A DNA stretch of 64,000 nucleotides from Pyrrhosoma nymphula (taxonomy: Eukaryota > Arthropoda > Insecta > Odonata > Coenagrionidae): NCBI GenBank assembly GCA_963573305.1, contig OY754337.1, positions 50,667,164 through 50,731,163 of the forward strand. Reading direction: 5' to 3'. Of this stretch, positions 1 to 11,159 are shown in pieces. A model generated the notes under the pieces. The model made no database searches. It was not told the origin of the DNA and worked only from the letters and a program-made list of their open reading frames with translations. Every line of letters starts with the position of its first letter. The first letter of the stretch is position 1. The position numbers and the translations under genes were made by a program.

Positions 1-534
1 AAAATAAAACGTTTCGGAGTAATTCAACCTTCTTCTTTGGCGGTGAAAAATGTCTTCCTTTCTAAGTAATTGAGCTAGATGGGAGATGGATTCGCTGCTC
101 CTTCTTCGTTGTACAAATGAAATTAGAATGTTTCGCAGGAAGCAGCTTGCTGCTCGTTCATTCAATTAGGCCCAAGTGCATGTAGCAATAAAAAGCAGGT
201 GCTAATGCATGCAGAAGAGACCATGGCTGATGCTTATTACCTTAACACACATCCAAGCACGCCCTCGGTGCAAACCATCCTTTGTTTAAATGAAATGGTA
301 GGTCATTTTTTTGTATTCCTTCGCCTCGCAGAGTCGATGAATGATATCTCATAAAGTTCTTTCTTCCTTCCTCTTGCAAAGTTCTATTCCAAAACACCTT
401 TTTCAGGGTTGAGACTCAATGGTAAATAATTCACTTGGCTGGTTGAAGCAAACACGAAAACCTCCTCTGTCATTGTAATTAACTATGCATGTTTTAACAT
501 AATTTCGCCAATATACGACCGGTTTCGTACAGCA
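1..534. other. Unassigned AT-rich sequence
   Basis: I see no coding frame, RNA gene or repeat shared with the rest of the window. Confidence 0.5.
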
Positions 535-624
535 ACTATTAAGGCCCCTTGTTTTCCGGGGAAAATTACGTTTTAAACCTCCCTGTTCTCCAAGGTACCT
601 GCCTTATCTTATACGCTTGGGATC

Positions 625-835
625 TTTACGCGATAATAAAAAAGCAAACAAAATGGTGGAGTACTTTGATGAATAGGCAAAGTGGAGTGTCATTTTGCTT
701 TGAAAACTATTTTAAAAGCCTCAAAACGTCACTGGGATGTAAGATTCCTTATTTCGCTCACTTGCTCATTACTTATTCGTTAAGCGATGCTTGGCGAGGG
801 CAGCACTAAGTTACGTACTCTCTCAAAACTCTCAC
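625..835 (+). repeat. Rep-2 copy 1 (unclassified dispersed repeat)
   Basis: This stretch aligns along its length with 28295-28505. Shared landmarks in order are CGATAATAAAAAAG, AATAGGCAAAG, GCCTCAAAACG and GCAGCACT-AGTTACG. No terminal repeat or coding capacity is visible here. In the second copy the segment sits inside a possible TIR element, so this may be a decayed copy of it. The open frame across this interval is not conserved in the second copy and is not called as a gene. Confidence 0.65.
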
Positions 836-984
836 AAAATTTCCTGGAGCTGCGCAGTGGGACAAGGGCTACGGAACTTTCAACATCCTGCAAAACGGGG
901 AAGGAAGGTTGCGGATCATTCAGAAAACCTTTCTGATTGCTTCTCACCATAAGTGCTTCGAGAATTGGGATGGCTCACCAATTA

Positions 985-1103
985 TCAGCCGTCCCGTTTC
1001 GACTCCATTTGCTCTTGTGCGCTGCTCAGTTCGAAAACAACAGTATCTTTGCTTTCTAATTCGTCTCAGACCCTGTGCTCTATAGTCAGCGCACTTCAAG
1101 ACA
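985..1103 (+). repeat. Rep-1B copy, left part
   Basis: Landmarks GCTCTTGTGCGCTG, TCAGACC and GCGCACTTCAA are shared in the same order with 5262-5480 and 19845-20060. The copy breaks off after GCGCACTTCAAGACA, where the antisense LINE begins, and resumes near 3678 with GTTGATGTGCGCTAA. The uninterrupted 19.9 kb copy runs straight through this point, so the LINE insertion site is identified by comparison. Confidence 0.75.
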
Positions 1104-2424
1104 TCTACATCTACAAAATACCCTGCAAGCCACCTCTGGGGTGTGTGGCAGGGGTGAGTATTCACCAACATGCATTACACTATACCCTAAAGTTATGTGT
1201 AACTACGACTAATTATGCATTAGCACAAATCGCTAATGCTTGTCACGAGGCGAAGCCTCACAAGCATGCACTACACTACAGATATTATCACAATGGAGAG
1301 GGACCGTTTATATATATGTATTTTGCAACCACACAAATGGACAGAGACTCAAGACTTTTGTAGAAAACATGCACGGCGTGCTGTTAGTACTAGGTAACAG
1401 ATAAGGATTCAAGTATTAGGGAGTAATAATACTACTAAGAGCTACACTACCTATCGAAAAACCTAGATAAAAGTCTCATTGGCAGCTTTTATGGTCCCTT
1501 ATCGTTCGTGGGAAAAATGGCATTTTAAATCTGTCCGTTCTGCAGTCTAGTTCCCTAATTTTATTCTCATGATCTGATCTACCGTAGTATGTCGGATTTT
1601 TAAAAATATGATCAACGTCGTCAGAGAATAGACCGGTTTGGAACTTACATAATAGATTGAGTCTACATTTTAATCGACGGTCTGAAAGCGTTTCCCATCC
1701 CAGTTTCTGCAAAACGTCAGTAACACTAACGAGATTATCATAACGGCCTTCAATGTATCTTGCCGATCTACGCTGCTCGCGTTCTAACTCAGTTTCCAAG
1801 CATATCTCATAAGATTCCCAAATACTGACAGCATATTCCTAGTGGGGTCAAACGAGGGAGAAGTAGCTGATTTCCCCAACTTTATCGTCGCATTTGTCAA
1901 GTACTCTTTTAACAAATAACAATTTACGATAAGCTTGACCGGTAATTTCTCGAATATGTTTACTCAACGAAATATCATTAGTCAGTTTAACTCCGAGGTA
2001 TTTAACCGAATCTACAGTATTTAATTTGCTGTTATTTATGCAATAGCTGTTACAAGGAGCGTTTTTCCGTTTCCAAAAATTCATAATAACGCATTTTTTC
2101 AGGTTTAATTCTAGCTGTCACGCATCGCACCACTGCATTGCCTAGAGGTCCTTAGTTAGCGCTTCCTTGTCATTAAAGCTACGAATTTCTCTATACATCA
2201 CTGCGTCGTCAGCAAATAATCTAAGCTTACTGTCAACTTTGTCACCGATGTCGTTTATGTACAAAAGGAACAGAAGCGGGCCTATGACACTTCCCTGTGG
2301 GACACCCGGGGGGTTATTTTGTAATCTCACCTTTTTAACGACTCTTTGCGGGAAGGCGGAAGATCCGTTTCGCTCTCTTAATGATCGGCCATGGTCCGAT
2401 GGTGACTCTATTTTACGTTCCTAA

Positions 2425-2658
2425 AGGCCGTTTTACACGGGGCACGTCATTGCGCAATCTGACGTATGTCCGAAGGCGCAGTCAAAATTGCGTCGTGTAA
2501 AGCGGTGAATTGCGAGAACGCATGCGAGAATGCATGGATGCGAGATGGCAAAATAGCCCCTGTTCTAATTTCGTTCATGCATTCGCGCAATTGCCCGCCA
2601 TATTAGAAATTAATGCAGCTCTAACCTGCGCAATGACGTGCCCCGTGTAAAACGGCCT
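2425..2658. mobile_element. TIR element TB-A (TTTACAC-box group)
   Basis: A 234-bp non-autonomous element with perfect inverted repeats of about 32 bp starting AGGCCGTTTTACACGGGGCA and ending in the complementary sequence. Flanking TAA at 2422-2424 and 2659-2661 is a 3-bp target duplication. The inner word TTGCG/CGCAA recurs several times, and an inverted copy of the outer box (CGTGTAAAGCGG) lies at 2494-2505. A TAA duplication with a TIR suits the PIF/Harbinger superfamily, but no transposase is present. It sits inside the insert that interrupts the LINE, so it is the youngest layer here. Confidence 0.85.
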
Positions 2659-2845
2659 TAACGACAGGTGAGATGGAACTAATGAAATGAGCCAAATGAA
2701 ACGGATCAAGAGTCGAAAGATACGGATCAAGAGTCGAAAGAGCGGATGAATCAAATAAATAGACCGGCAGTTCACCACTTGAGAGCCGAAGATGGTCACA
2801 CCGCCTGGGTGGCGAAGTTGAACTACGAAAAATTACGTAATTTTC

Positions 2846-2895
2846 CACACTTTATGACGTATTCTCACTTATGTGAGAATACGTCATAAAGTGTG
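2846..2895. repeat. Perfect 23-bp hairpin
   Basis: Arms 2846-2868 and 2873-2895 are exact inverted repeats (CACACTTTATGACGTATTCT at the left) around a 4-base TTAT loop. It marks the right edge of the insert in the LINE. Confidence 0.95.
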
Positions 2896-3677
2896 TGTGA
2901 TGTGACTTTTACTTCTTTAGAGGTAGCGCCATCTAATACAACCCTTTGCACGCGATTGCTTAAGAATTCTCTAATCCAGGAAATTACGTCGTCGTCTTAC
3001 CCGTAGGATTTTAATTTCATGAGTAGCTCACGGTAGGAAACTTTATCAAATGCCTTTTGAAAGTCAAGAAAAATTGCATCAACTGGAACGTTATTTTCAC
3101 CCGAGACTAAAATATCGTGGGCAAAAAGTGCTAATTGAATTGCGCAAGATCTTCCCTTTCTGAATCCGTGTTGCGTTTTTGTTTGCAAGTTATGCATATC
3201 GAGGAGTCTCATAACTGAACTTACAATTATATGTTCAAGGACTTAGTAGGAGATAGATGTGAGAGATATCAGTCTGTAGTTCGATGGCTGTTCCTTATCA
3301 CCGCTTTTGAATATGGGAGTGACCGTTGCAATTTTCCAGTCCATGGGTACTTAGTGTTCGTTGATGGATTTACTAAATATGTTCTGCAAGTAGGGTGCTA
3401 TTTCACAAGCTAATTCTCTATACACGCGGGCAGGAATTTCTTCAGGATCTGGGGATTTATTTGGACTTAAAGATTTTAACAAGTTTTCTATTCCTTGAGT
3501 GCAAATATCGATAGGTGGCATCTTTTGCTGGAAGTGATCATTTACCTTTACGGATGTAATTTGTGATTACTTGGTGAACACACATTGACAGAAGGAATTT
3601 AATAAGTTAGCCCTGTCCGAACTGCTTGTTAATAATTCGCCCTTTTCGTTTAGTAGTGGAATAACTGTTGACAGACC

Positions 3678-3900
3678 GGGGGCAGAGTTGATGTGCGCTA
3701 AAAGACAAAAGAACGTCGACAATCGTATCTGCGGTGGTTGATTTTGGGTATTGTCAGTAAAGGTGCCAAAAATGGATAGTGTTAAGTTTTTAATCACTCC
3801 GCGGTGAAATGCATACGTTTTACAATGCTTAGTTTGAACGAATTCGAAGAATATACAAAAAGCATTCGGTAGTAGCTTTATTATGTACCCACAGAATGTG
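3678..3900 (+). repeat. Rep-1B copy, right part
   Basis: Continuation of the repeat interrupted at about 1103. GTTGATGTGCGCTAA, AAAAGAACG and TTTGAACGAATTCG match the 19.97-20.12 kb copy. A second related stretch (TGTGCGCTAAACAATAAAAG) follows at about 3897, suggesting local duplication. Confidence 0.7.
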
Positions 3901-4169
3901 CGCTAAACAATAAAAGAACCTTGATAATCGCAACCGATCAGTGTTCCTGCAACCGCAAAAAGTTCAATTGACGAAGAATATATAGTGTGGAAAAATCTAG
4001 GATTCTATTTTTCTTTAAAAATAAAAGTATGCACTTAAAAAATATGAATAGCCAGTATCTGAGTCAAATGCAATTTAAGTCATTTTATGGTATAACCTCG
4101 TCAATGTAGTCGGAGCGATTTTTAATTATACGCATATTTGTATGAAACTTTGCATACATGTTCTTTTTA

Positions 4170-4620
4170 GTGATATTTATGGATAAAAATTTAAAAAACC
4201 GCATCTTAACGATATAATGTTTTGGCAATTCAATGCTGTTTTAACACGTAACTTAGGACACGTGACATGGATTTCCTAATAATTCGATTACACATGTACA
4301 GATTTTTTCTAAACGCGAAATAATTAATTATTATTGTAATGGTTGCTAACAAATTTCAAAGCATCATGCCGAGTCAAACATTCGAGAAAAGTATATTTCA
4401 ATATAATTTCGTCAAAATTTCGAATACTGCGCCGAAAACTAGTCATAACATAGAAAAAAATATTAAAATATAATTATGGCATTGTATCCATCACTGCATG
4501 TTTGGTTAGCTCTTTACCAGATGCACTTACGGTCCTAGTAATTTTTTCGACTTAAAATAATGATCAAAATGTGCTCTCAATGATCCACGTTTACCGCAAC
4601 AGCCACCGTAATAACCACGC
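4170..4620 (+). repeat. Rep-3 copy 1 (unclassified dispersed repeat)
   Basis: Aligns with 12900-13375. Shared landmarks in order are GGCAATTCAATGCT, AACACGTA, TAATTCGATTA, TGTACAGAT, GCGAAA followed by a TAAT-rich run, CATCACTGCAT and TTTACCGC. No coding content is recognised. The 3901-4169 stretch before it is plain AT-rich sequence. Confidence 0.65.
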
Positions 4621-4639
4621 ATCCAAGTATCACAGGGAC

Positions 4640-5240
4640 CATTGGAAGGGTCCCCGAGGGAAAAATCACGTGCATTCGCCAGCCTGCACAGACTGCGCGC
4701 AGGGGTGGGGTTAAGGGTATATAGGGGTAAGGGCAACAACAGATGGGAACGGCTGGGACAAATTGACTTCGCCTTCCCCATGGCAACCTGCAGGGGAGAG
4801 CTGGGGGAGGGGGAGAGGAGAGGAGAGGGAAGGGGTTGTGTGACGTTAGGTGACGGTGTCATCTGCGTGAAGGATTGCCGGGGAAAAGAAAGTTGAAGGC
4901 GTTATATTTTTCGGGAAAAAGACGCGGAGTCTAAATTTTTTTACATATACATATTTTTCCTGGCGAAAAAGGAAAAAGGAGTTTGCTGAGACATGCTTCA
5001 TAGGAGGAAGGAGATGTGAAACTCGAATTTGGACGCAGTATATGTGTGGCTGTGAATATGTAGAGAGAGAAAGAGAGAGGGTGTGGCGGGAGAGCCAATC
5101 AGAATCGGAAATCCAAACGCTAGCAGCACGTGACAGGACGTTTTTTCCCCCGTTCTCGGATTCGTTCTCGAGATCGTGACACTGGTGGAAGGAAAAAGGC
5201 ACCATTTCGCCCCCTTTCCCCCAAAGTGACGAAGCTCATC
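4640..5240. other. GC-richer purine-biased island, no gene recognised
   Basis: Locally richer in G and C than its surroundings, with runs of GGGGAGAGG type near 4795-4835, an AGAGAGAAAGAGAGAG run near 5060 and a TATATAGGGG near 4718. Overlapping short frames occur on both strands, but none resembles a known protein. It could be a promoter or first-exon region, though nothing here proves it. Confidence 0.3.
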
Positions 5241-5261
5241 AAATGATAAGGGAGTAACAGG

Positions 5262-5480
5262 AGCTTTCCATTCGCTCTTGTGCGCTGTTCACTTCACTGC
5301 ATTACTGCGCACTCGCTTTCCATTCGTTTCAGACCGTACGCACTCCTAAACTGTTCGGGAGCGTCGTTGATGTGCACTGGAGTGGACGTAGATAATGGTA
5401 TGTACGCGATTGTTGTCAGTTTGTTGATTTTCAGAGAAGGCGTCAAACGTGGAAAATGTAATTTTTTAATTGCTCTATCG
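5262..5480 (+). repeat. Rep-1B copy 2
   Basis: Shares GCTCTTGTGCGCTG, TTTCAGACC, GTTGATGTGC and GTCAAACGTGGA with the copies at 1.0/3.7 kb and 19.9 kb. It directly precedes a Rep-1A module. In the 19 kb copy the A module comes first, so the two modules may belong to a tandem or circularly permuted unit. Confidence 0.7.
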
Positions 5481-5494
5481 TAATAATCGAACCT

Positions 5495-6860
5495 TATAAA
5501 GTGGATCACCTTAAAATGACTTAAATATCATTTCATTCTCACTCTGGCAACTTGTAGAAAAACTTGTCCTCTATTTGATATGAATAACAAAATCCTACCT
5601 TTCCTCCCTATTTTTCTCGCAAATTGAATTGGAAATTACATGGTGCTAAATGGGAGAAACACAAAATAGTTTTCCTCCATGTAATATAAATGCCATTTTT
5701 GCGAAAAACTGTTTGTAATGCCTGTTGCTCACGGTAAAATTTTCGGTAAAACGTTTTATAAAACCGACTAATTTTATAAAAATGAGCTTGCTAACGATAA
5801 AACCGTTTTATAAAACCGAGTTTTATAAAACGTTTTACGGATTAGGACAGGTTCTATTTCCATAAAACCGTTTTATGCAACAACCAATGAGATGTTCCGC
5901 TCATCGCGAAGGTGAGCTTTCGTCTCGCACATTTTTTCGCGATTTTCACCCACTTTAAACAGAGATATCGAAACCAAATTCACCTCACTTATTATGCAAA
6001 CTTTGAAAATTTGTTTAACACTTTCAACACAACAATGCATCAACTACTTTAGAAATGGGAAACTTTCAAACCTGAGAAGTGCGATTTTTCCTCTCCGCCA
6101 TCTTGTGAAATAATGCCGTTTCCTCTTATCCACTGTACGTGGCGCAGCGATGGAGCAGTTGCTTCTCTAGCATATACCCACTTCTCCTACATAGTTTCTT
6201 CCCTCCTTCCACTGAAACTCGCCCCGCAACGAGTGTTAGAGAATGGAGAAAGGTTTAACCTCAAGGTATACCCGATGCTAGCGCCATTTACGGCATAGCG
6301 GTTCATATTAGTACTGCTTCGATTTTCCTCTTATAAGGTTCTTGAGTTTTACCGTGAGCAAGCTAGTACGTTTTACGTACGATTCATAAAACTTTCAATA
6401 AAAATTTTTATAAAACTGTTTTATGGAAAATTTTACCGTGAGCAACAGGCATTAGAAGGGAGAACTCCCGAGAGAGCAGATAAAAATATAATATAGGTGA
6501 CTTACCGCCTTATATTTTGAGTTATTAGCTAACAACTGCGATAATTGAAGTCAAAATGCGGTAATTCTATAGAAATGGCGCTACAGTCAGCTCCAATGGC
6601 TAGAAATAAGTGTTCATTAAAAATATATTCGTGGAATAATCTGCTGATATTGTATCTTTATTTGGTTTTCAATGGGTAACACATGACAACAGTGAAAGTG
6701 TGGTTCTTTAACCGAATGAACAAAAAGGTAGAATTTAGTATTTGTTTTGACCCATACAGTTGCGGTGGAACCACCTTAAGTAAGTAATTTGAACGAATTC
6801 CTTTACACTTCACAAAACACTCGGCTGATATTTTTGTATACCTATAGAATGTCACCTACA
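5495..6860 (+). repeat. Rep-1A copy 1, split by a TIR element
   Basis: The two parts 5495-5717 and 6453-6860 match 19120-19650, 37900-38440 and 46090-46880. Landmarks are TTGTAGAAAAACTT, ATTACATGGTG, TATAAATGCCATT, ATGGCGCTACAGTC, TATTCGTGGAATAAT, TAGAATTTAGTATTTG and a terminal GGTGGAACCACCTTAA. No protein is encoded. The superfamily is not recognised. Confidence 0.75.
5718..6452. mobile_element. 735-bp TIR element with TA target duplication
   Basis: The ends are inverted repeats beginning ATGCCTGTTGCTCACGGTAA, about 27 bp long. TA at 5716-5717 and 6453-6454 is a target duplication. The intact Rep-1A copy at 19.3 kb shows the empty site with a single TA. Inside, GTTTTATAAAAC-type palindromes recur near both ends, and an imperfect second inverted pair GAGCTTGCTAACG / GAGCAAGCTAGTACG lies further in. 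No transposase is encoded; the 61-codon frame at 6113-6298 resembles nothing I know. TA duplication suggests Tc1/mariner-like mobilisation, which is an inference. Confidence 0.85.
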
Positions 6861-8840
6861 GTCAATGTATGCCTACAGAATGTACCAGGATGCTGACGAA
6901 CGTTTCGCCTGCGCACTTTGGTCAAATGATCGTTGTTCTTGTGTGCTTAATCTCCCAATGGGTGCTTTCAAATCACGTATCTTCGCCAAACTGATTTAAT
7001 CGGCTGAGCGCGGAGTGTGGTCTAATGGTCTTTGTGATGTCATCTAAGCTAAGCATATTGAAACACATCTTCCCTACAGAGTGCTTGCGTTTACGTGTGC
7101 GGTTGTAGATGAAACTTGTGATGGCGGGGAAATATGTAGTGATGGAAACAGGAATATCTAAATTTATAAACTAATTGTGATGTGATGATTACGTGAAAAA
7201 TAATATTTTTTCGGAGTTTAATATTTCGAGAGACGAGTTCGGCCACTTCTTTATGGAAGTTGAATATCGTCCCGCCATTTTGTAAACCCTTCGGCGTAGA
7301 TAGTTCCTATCGTCGAATTGTATGTGTGCTCATGGGTTCCCATTTGCTTCAATATGCGCCAATCTGCGCAGTCTGTGATTGAAAAGCATCCAATGTAATG
7401 CATGCGCATCAATCTAACCTTGACTACTTTCGTCCGATATTCAAAAGTTCTTTCCTTATTGATCAAACTAAAGCTTTGGGTCTCGTGAGATCGGTTAGGA
7501 TAGACCCTATAATTTCCTGAAACATGTACGTACTACCCAGCGAACCGTCGCGGGCCCACAAGCCCGCCCGCATTGGGCGCATTTAATTAATAGGTGCGCA
7601 ATGCGCAATTAATGCGCGACAAACATTGTGCGCAATTAATTAATAGGTGTTGTTTTATCTTTGCATAGTTGGTGATAGAATTGTCTGCCTTTATTTCTCT
7701 CACGCGTGAATCATACAGTGAATAAATGTTACTATTATTAATACACACCATTTGTGGAGAAAAGTGAATTTACAAACCGCGTGCTTAATTATGAGGTGTC
7801 GTCTATGTGGTGAGTGTAATCAATCCATTCGAAGTTGATTTGGTTATTATTCTCCGCGGAAATGCCCCGTTGTGAAGCTATAGCTAAAGTTATTACGAAT
7901 GATTGATTGATCACGAGTGTTTGTGCTTCATGCTTACAATGCTCTTAACTATCGAATTCATTTTGAATGTTTCAGTCATTAAACTAAATCTCCATTTTGT
8001 TGCGATGTACGTTGAAGGCTGTCTTGACGATTAGTTAAAAACTGGGTGTCAATTTCGTCTGTGACAATTGGGTTTTTATACTTTAGATGATTTCGGTTTC
8101 CTTAATGATTTACCTACTCATAAAATTAAGCCAAAGCATTTCGTGACCAGCCGGTTTTTGAGACGTACCACGTAATTCAAATACGTTTTATATCGCCTTT
8201 CGGTTTATCAAAGTTTATCATCTTCCATTACGGGTTGCGTGTAACTTTAGTGGCCCTGTATATGACAAAAGAACGTTGTTTCAGCGCAAAGAATGATTGA
8301 CAGCATTTATTTGTGAATATTCTATCATAATTCTGATCGATTAAAATACTTGATAATAAAGCTAATATCTCTGCAGTACAAGGTTGGTCACCGTCTTTTC
8401 TCTGTGAGAAGTCACTTCATAGTCGAAGAAAACTTGTCATTTTACTCCTATTGCAGACAAATATTCTATACCTAGGGTCGATTTTGATACCTAATTGACA
8501 AGTAAGCTAATATTTCTGTAGTGAAATCACATTTTAAAATGTGTATGCGTCAGTTATCAACGACAAGTCACTTTATGAGTGGGGAAAAAATCACGACGTT
8601 CCACTCATATAGCAGACGACGTCGTCTGCTGCCGTTTGAGGCGTCTGCTGGGCTCGTATTTTGTAGGCCGACTTCCGCATTTTGACGATATACTTGATAT
8701 GAAAGTTATGTAGTATTATAGGTAATTTAATCACTGACGATTTATCATGGCTCCAATTCGCTTAAATATAATTAATTAATTTTTAACTCGTAAAAACGTG
8801 TTTAGTCCCTATCTCTCCCATGTAAAAATCGGCCAACTAT
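6861..8840. other. Unassigned intergenic sequence
   Basis: No gene recognised. Two near-direct copies of AATTAATTAATAGGTG lie around 7585 and 7635 within a stretch of GCGCAAT words. The rest is AT-rich without recognisable repeats. Confidence 0.45.
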
Positions 8841-8854
8841 GGGCGCGCGCCCAG

Positions 8855-8925
8855 GTTGACCGTACTTTCCTATCCAGAGCTTTAGGAGCCTCCGGTAAAG
8901 CTCTTGATAGGAAAGTACGGTCAAC
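8855..8925. repeat. 30-bp-arm hairpin
   Basis: Arms 8855-8884 and 8896-8925 are inverted repeats with one mismatch (GTTGACCGTACTTTCCTATC outermost) around an 11-base GC-rich loop. A perfect GGGCGCGCGCCC palindrome at 8841-8852 lies just outside. Because of the symmetry both strands translate to nearly the same peptide, so the overlapping frames there are artefacts. Confidence 0.95.
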
Positions 8926-9039
8926 GTTTGATCTCGACATATGCCGACAATTGAGGCTTCTGATTAGTTCCCTACAATTTTGGCCGAGCGTTTTTCGAGT
9001 GCGAGTGTTTTTTTTGTTCGAGCAAAATTGTGTATCAAT

Positions 9040-9562
9040 TAAAACTAAACAAAGAACTGTTACCTGTTGAAACCAGGAAACTGTTAATATCCTCCATTGT
9101 TTTTTCCGCATTTCGATTACTGTTGTTTAGTTTATAATGATATCTCTGGTGAACTTCATTTAAAACTTCAGCGCTTACTAAATTCCTGTGTAAGATTTGT
9201 GTTCAACTTACGAAGAGATGTACATACATCGATCGCCATACTTCAACGAAATCGGATGGCTTTCTACTAAAAAACGACGGAAATATTACCTAGCTCCTTT
9301 CCTTTACGCATTGTTTCTTTATAAAAAGCCTGAATATTTAAATACTCTATTCAAAATTAAGCAAAAAACTACTACTGTTACTACAAGAGCAGATGTAAAC
9401 TTCATCTACTATCCTGCTCATCGTACAACTTCTTTCCAGAAATCATTCCAGGTCGTAGGATCCAATATCTGGAATAGTCTACCAGATGAAGTAAAAAATA
9501 TTAGGACTTTGAAATCGTTTAAGGCAAAGGTTTATACTTTATTGCTTACCGCCTCGTTATAA
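9040..9562 (+). pseudogene. LINE RT C-terminal fragment, second clade
   Basis: Translation in three frames gives a continuous LINE RT C-terminus: LLPVETRKLLISSIVF (to about 9108), then after a frameshift FDYCCLVYNDISGELHLKLQ and NSCVRFVFNLRRDVH (to about 9236), then after a second shift YFNEIGWLSTKKRR, FLYKKPEYLNTLF, YYPAHRTTSFQKSF and NIWNSLPDEVKN, ending at the stop at 9560-9562. This type of C-terminus occurs in Jockey/CR1-group elements of invertebrates. It differs from the FFPRTIRD type elsewhere in the window. The catalytic palm is absent, so only the tail of a 5-prime truncated copy remains. Confidence 0.8.
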
Positions 9563-10260
9563 ATCATTGGTGATATGAACAAAAATGTATATTTCTTTGA
9601 TTGTTTGTTCGTATCTTTATGTAACTTCAAGCTGTTCCAATAACTTCTTCTGACAATTGGTTCAGCTCTGTGTGATTTATCGCTATTTAACTGATGGGCT
9701 GTAATGTTACTTATAGTTACAATGATGGAACTTATTATAATTTGTTGGAATATTGTGTATGATATGTTTTTCTTTTTTTGAACTTTGTATAATGGAACTC
9801 TTTTCTTGTATTGGCTTGTTGCATTGGTTTATCGTTCACAACGAGAAAGTTAGTTGACTTAATGATTCTATTTTTGTACTGAAAATTGTTTTTGTTCTTA
9901 GAGGACATATGTCCTTGAGAAATAAAAACTTTTTCTACTTCTTCTTCTAATTTTTCTGAGATACCATTGCAGTAATATTTTCTAGCCCTCTTAACAGAAA
10001 CACGAGCATTTAAATTTGGAGTATTTTTTATGACATTGGTCGTATGGAAAAGGAGCAAGAGAGACAGGAATGTCTGCTTTCAAATCGGCGATGGTATTAT
10101 AGGTGAAAAGCCTATACTGTACAAAATTGGACAAGAAGCAAAAGATTGGAGGTTTTATAAGAGGATGTACTCAGTTGGAGTTAAGGAATAGTAGCGGATT
10201 TTTGCAACAGCAAATGCACAGATATGAAAAATCTTAATAAATGGCCGGTGTAAGTGACGC
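9563..10260. other. Unassigned; one unsupported 107-codon frame
   Basis: A minus-strand frame at 9735-10058 (107 codons, lysine-rich) lies downstream of the LINE tail. I recognise no domain in it and its AT-rich composition explains much of its openness, so it is not called as a gene. Confidence 0.35.
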
Positions 10261-10810
10261 CATTTTTTGAAAAGTGGTGATGCGCGGGAGAAACATTTTT
10301 TGGGGATCCCTACGGCGAGAATGTGGGCAGGAGGAAAGTATCATATCATGCCGCATTGGCCTCATATTCCCTTTATTTCCGCCCCTATATATATACGTTT
10401 TTCTTTTTTTTCCTAGACGTGACTTCCATGTGTGGCTTCGATAGCCAGGAGGTGGGGGGGGGGGGGAGAAGGGAATTGTGTCTCTCTTTTCCTATCAGCT
10501 CGACTCACTCATATACGCCGCATCCCGAACTGCCGTTCGTTCCAGACTCCTGGTTATATTTCCCAGTGCCTCCTTCAAGCCGAGACTTTCCCTATCTCCG
10601 CGAAGTATGTAGGTATTTCTCTCTCTCTCTCTTCAGCGATCCAATTTCGGTTAAGAAGACGTCGCTACTCCCTCCCCAGACAAAAAGAAGAGCAAAAGGA
10701 GGCACCGAAAAGTCATGCGTGGTGTAAAAACGTTGCCGTCTTCTCGAGAGATCGACAAAAAATAGGTGTTGCCGTCGCGGGAGGGCCGACGGAATGGCAA
10801 CACTGAGTAT
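10261..10810. other. Low-complexity, GC-richer island
   Basis: Contains a 14-base G run at about 10453-10466, a TCTCTCTCTCTCTC run near 10620 and a TATATATATA near 10388. Short overlapping frames cross it with no recognisable product. No repeat shared with the rest of the window was seen. Confidence 0.35.
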
Positions 10811-11159
10811 GGATATGAACGAAAGTGGGGAGCACGCAGTATGTTTTATACATAAATAAACATAGGTAATTAAATTAATATTTCTGAAAATATGAATATG
10901 AAAATTATATTTATACACTAGTAGATGAGCCCGTTGTTACTAAGTATACCCGTTGAAACCCAACGGGAAAAAGAAAAAATTCAAATACCTCCATAAGATG
11001 AAAAAATCCCCATGATAAGTATGACGAGCAAATGTATTCCACTAAGGATACCATGTACCACTCATCAACCATCCGTGGCGAGGATTAGGTGGAACATACC
11101 ACTACTAAAATCTCACTGCATGTTCTCATATTGATCTCATAAACTACGTCATGAAGGCC

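Larger units (their letters stand above)
2307..2897. mobile_element. Unclassified insert inside the LINE RT, with terminal hairpin
   Basis: On the minus strand the RT reads VKVTS just before 2897 and GVPQGS just after 2307. These motifs are normally adjacent in RT proteins, so about 590 bp has been inserted between them. The insert carries two exact direct repeats of ACGGATCAAGAGTCGAAAGA (2701-2720 and 2722-2741), a perfect 23-bp hairpin at its right edge, and a second, nested TIR element (2425-2658). No TIRs of the outer insert are evident, and no coding region is recognised. Confidence 0.55.
1104..3677 (-). mobile_element. CR1-like LINE, 5-prime truncated and decayed
   Basis: A non-LTR retrotransposon whose reverse transcriptase (RT) is read on the minus strand in broken frames. 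From 3670 down to 1476 the translations give, in order: PLLNEKGELLTSS (upstream of the palm), HGFRKGRSCAIQLALFAHDI and FLDFQKAFDKV (palm, about 3060-3160), GVPQGSVIGPLLF (about 2270-2310), LFADDAVMY with the catalytic FADD (about 2200), KYLGVKL, then EREQRRSARYIEGRYD and FFPRTIRD at the C-terminus (1476-1799). Stops and frame changes are frequent, so it is a pseudogene. The 3-prime end lies at about 1104-1160 (minus strand GGCTTGCAGGGTA then TGTAGATGTAGATG) and matches the tail at 60.97-61.02 kb. No endonuclease is present. The clade assignment is by motif style only. Confidence 0.85.

Noticed and set aside
2846..2895. Helitron terminal hairpin
   Set aside because: No CTRR end follows and no TC start is found at the opposite boundary.
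10323..10918. Overlapping 108-134-codon frames on both strands
   Set aside because: They cross a poly-G run and a CT microsatellite, and no product is recognisable.
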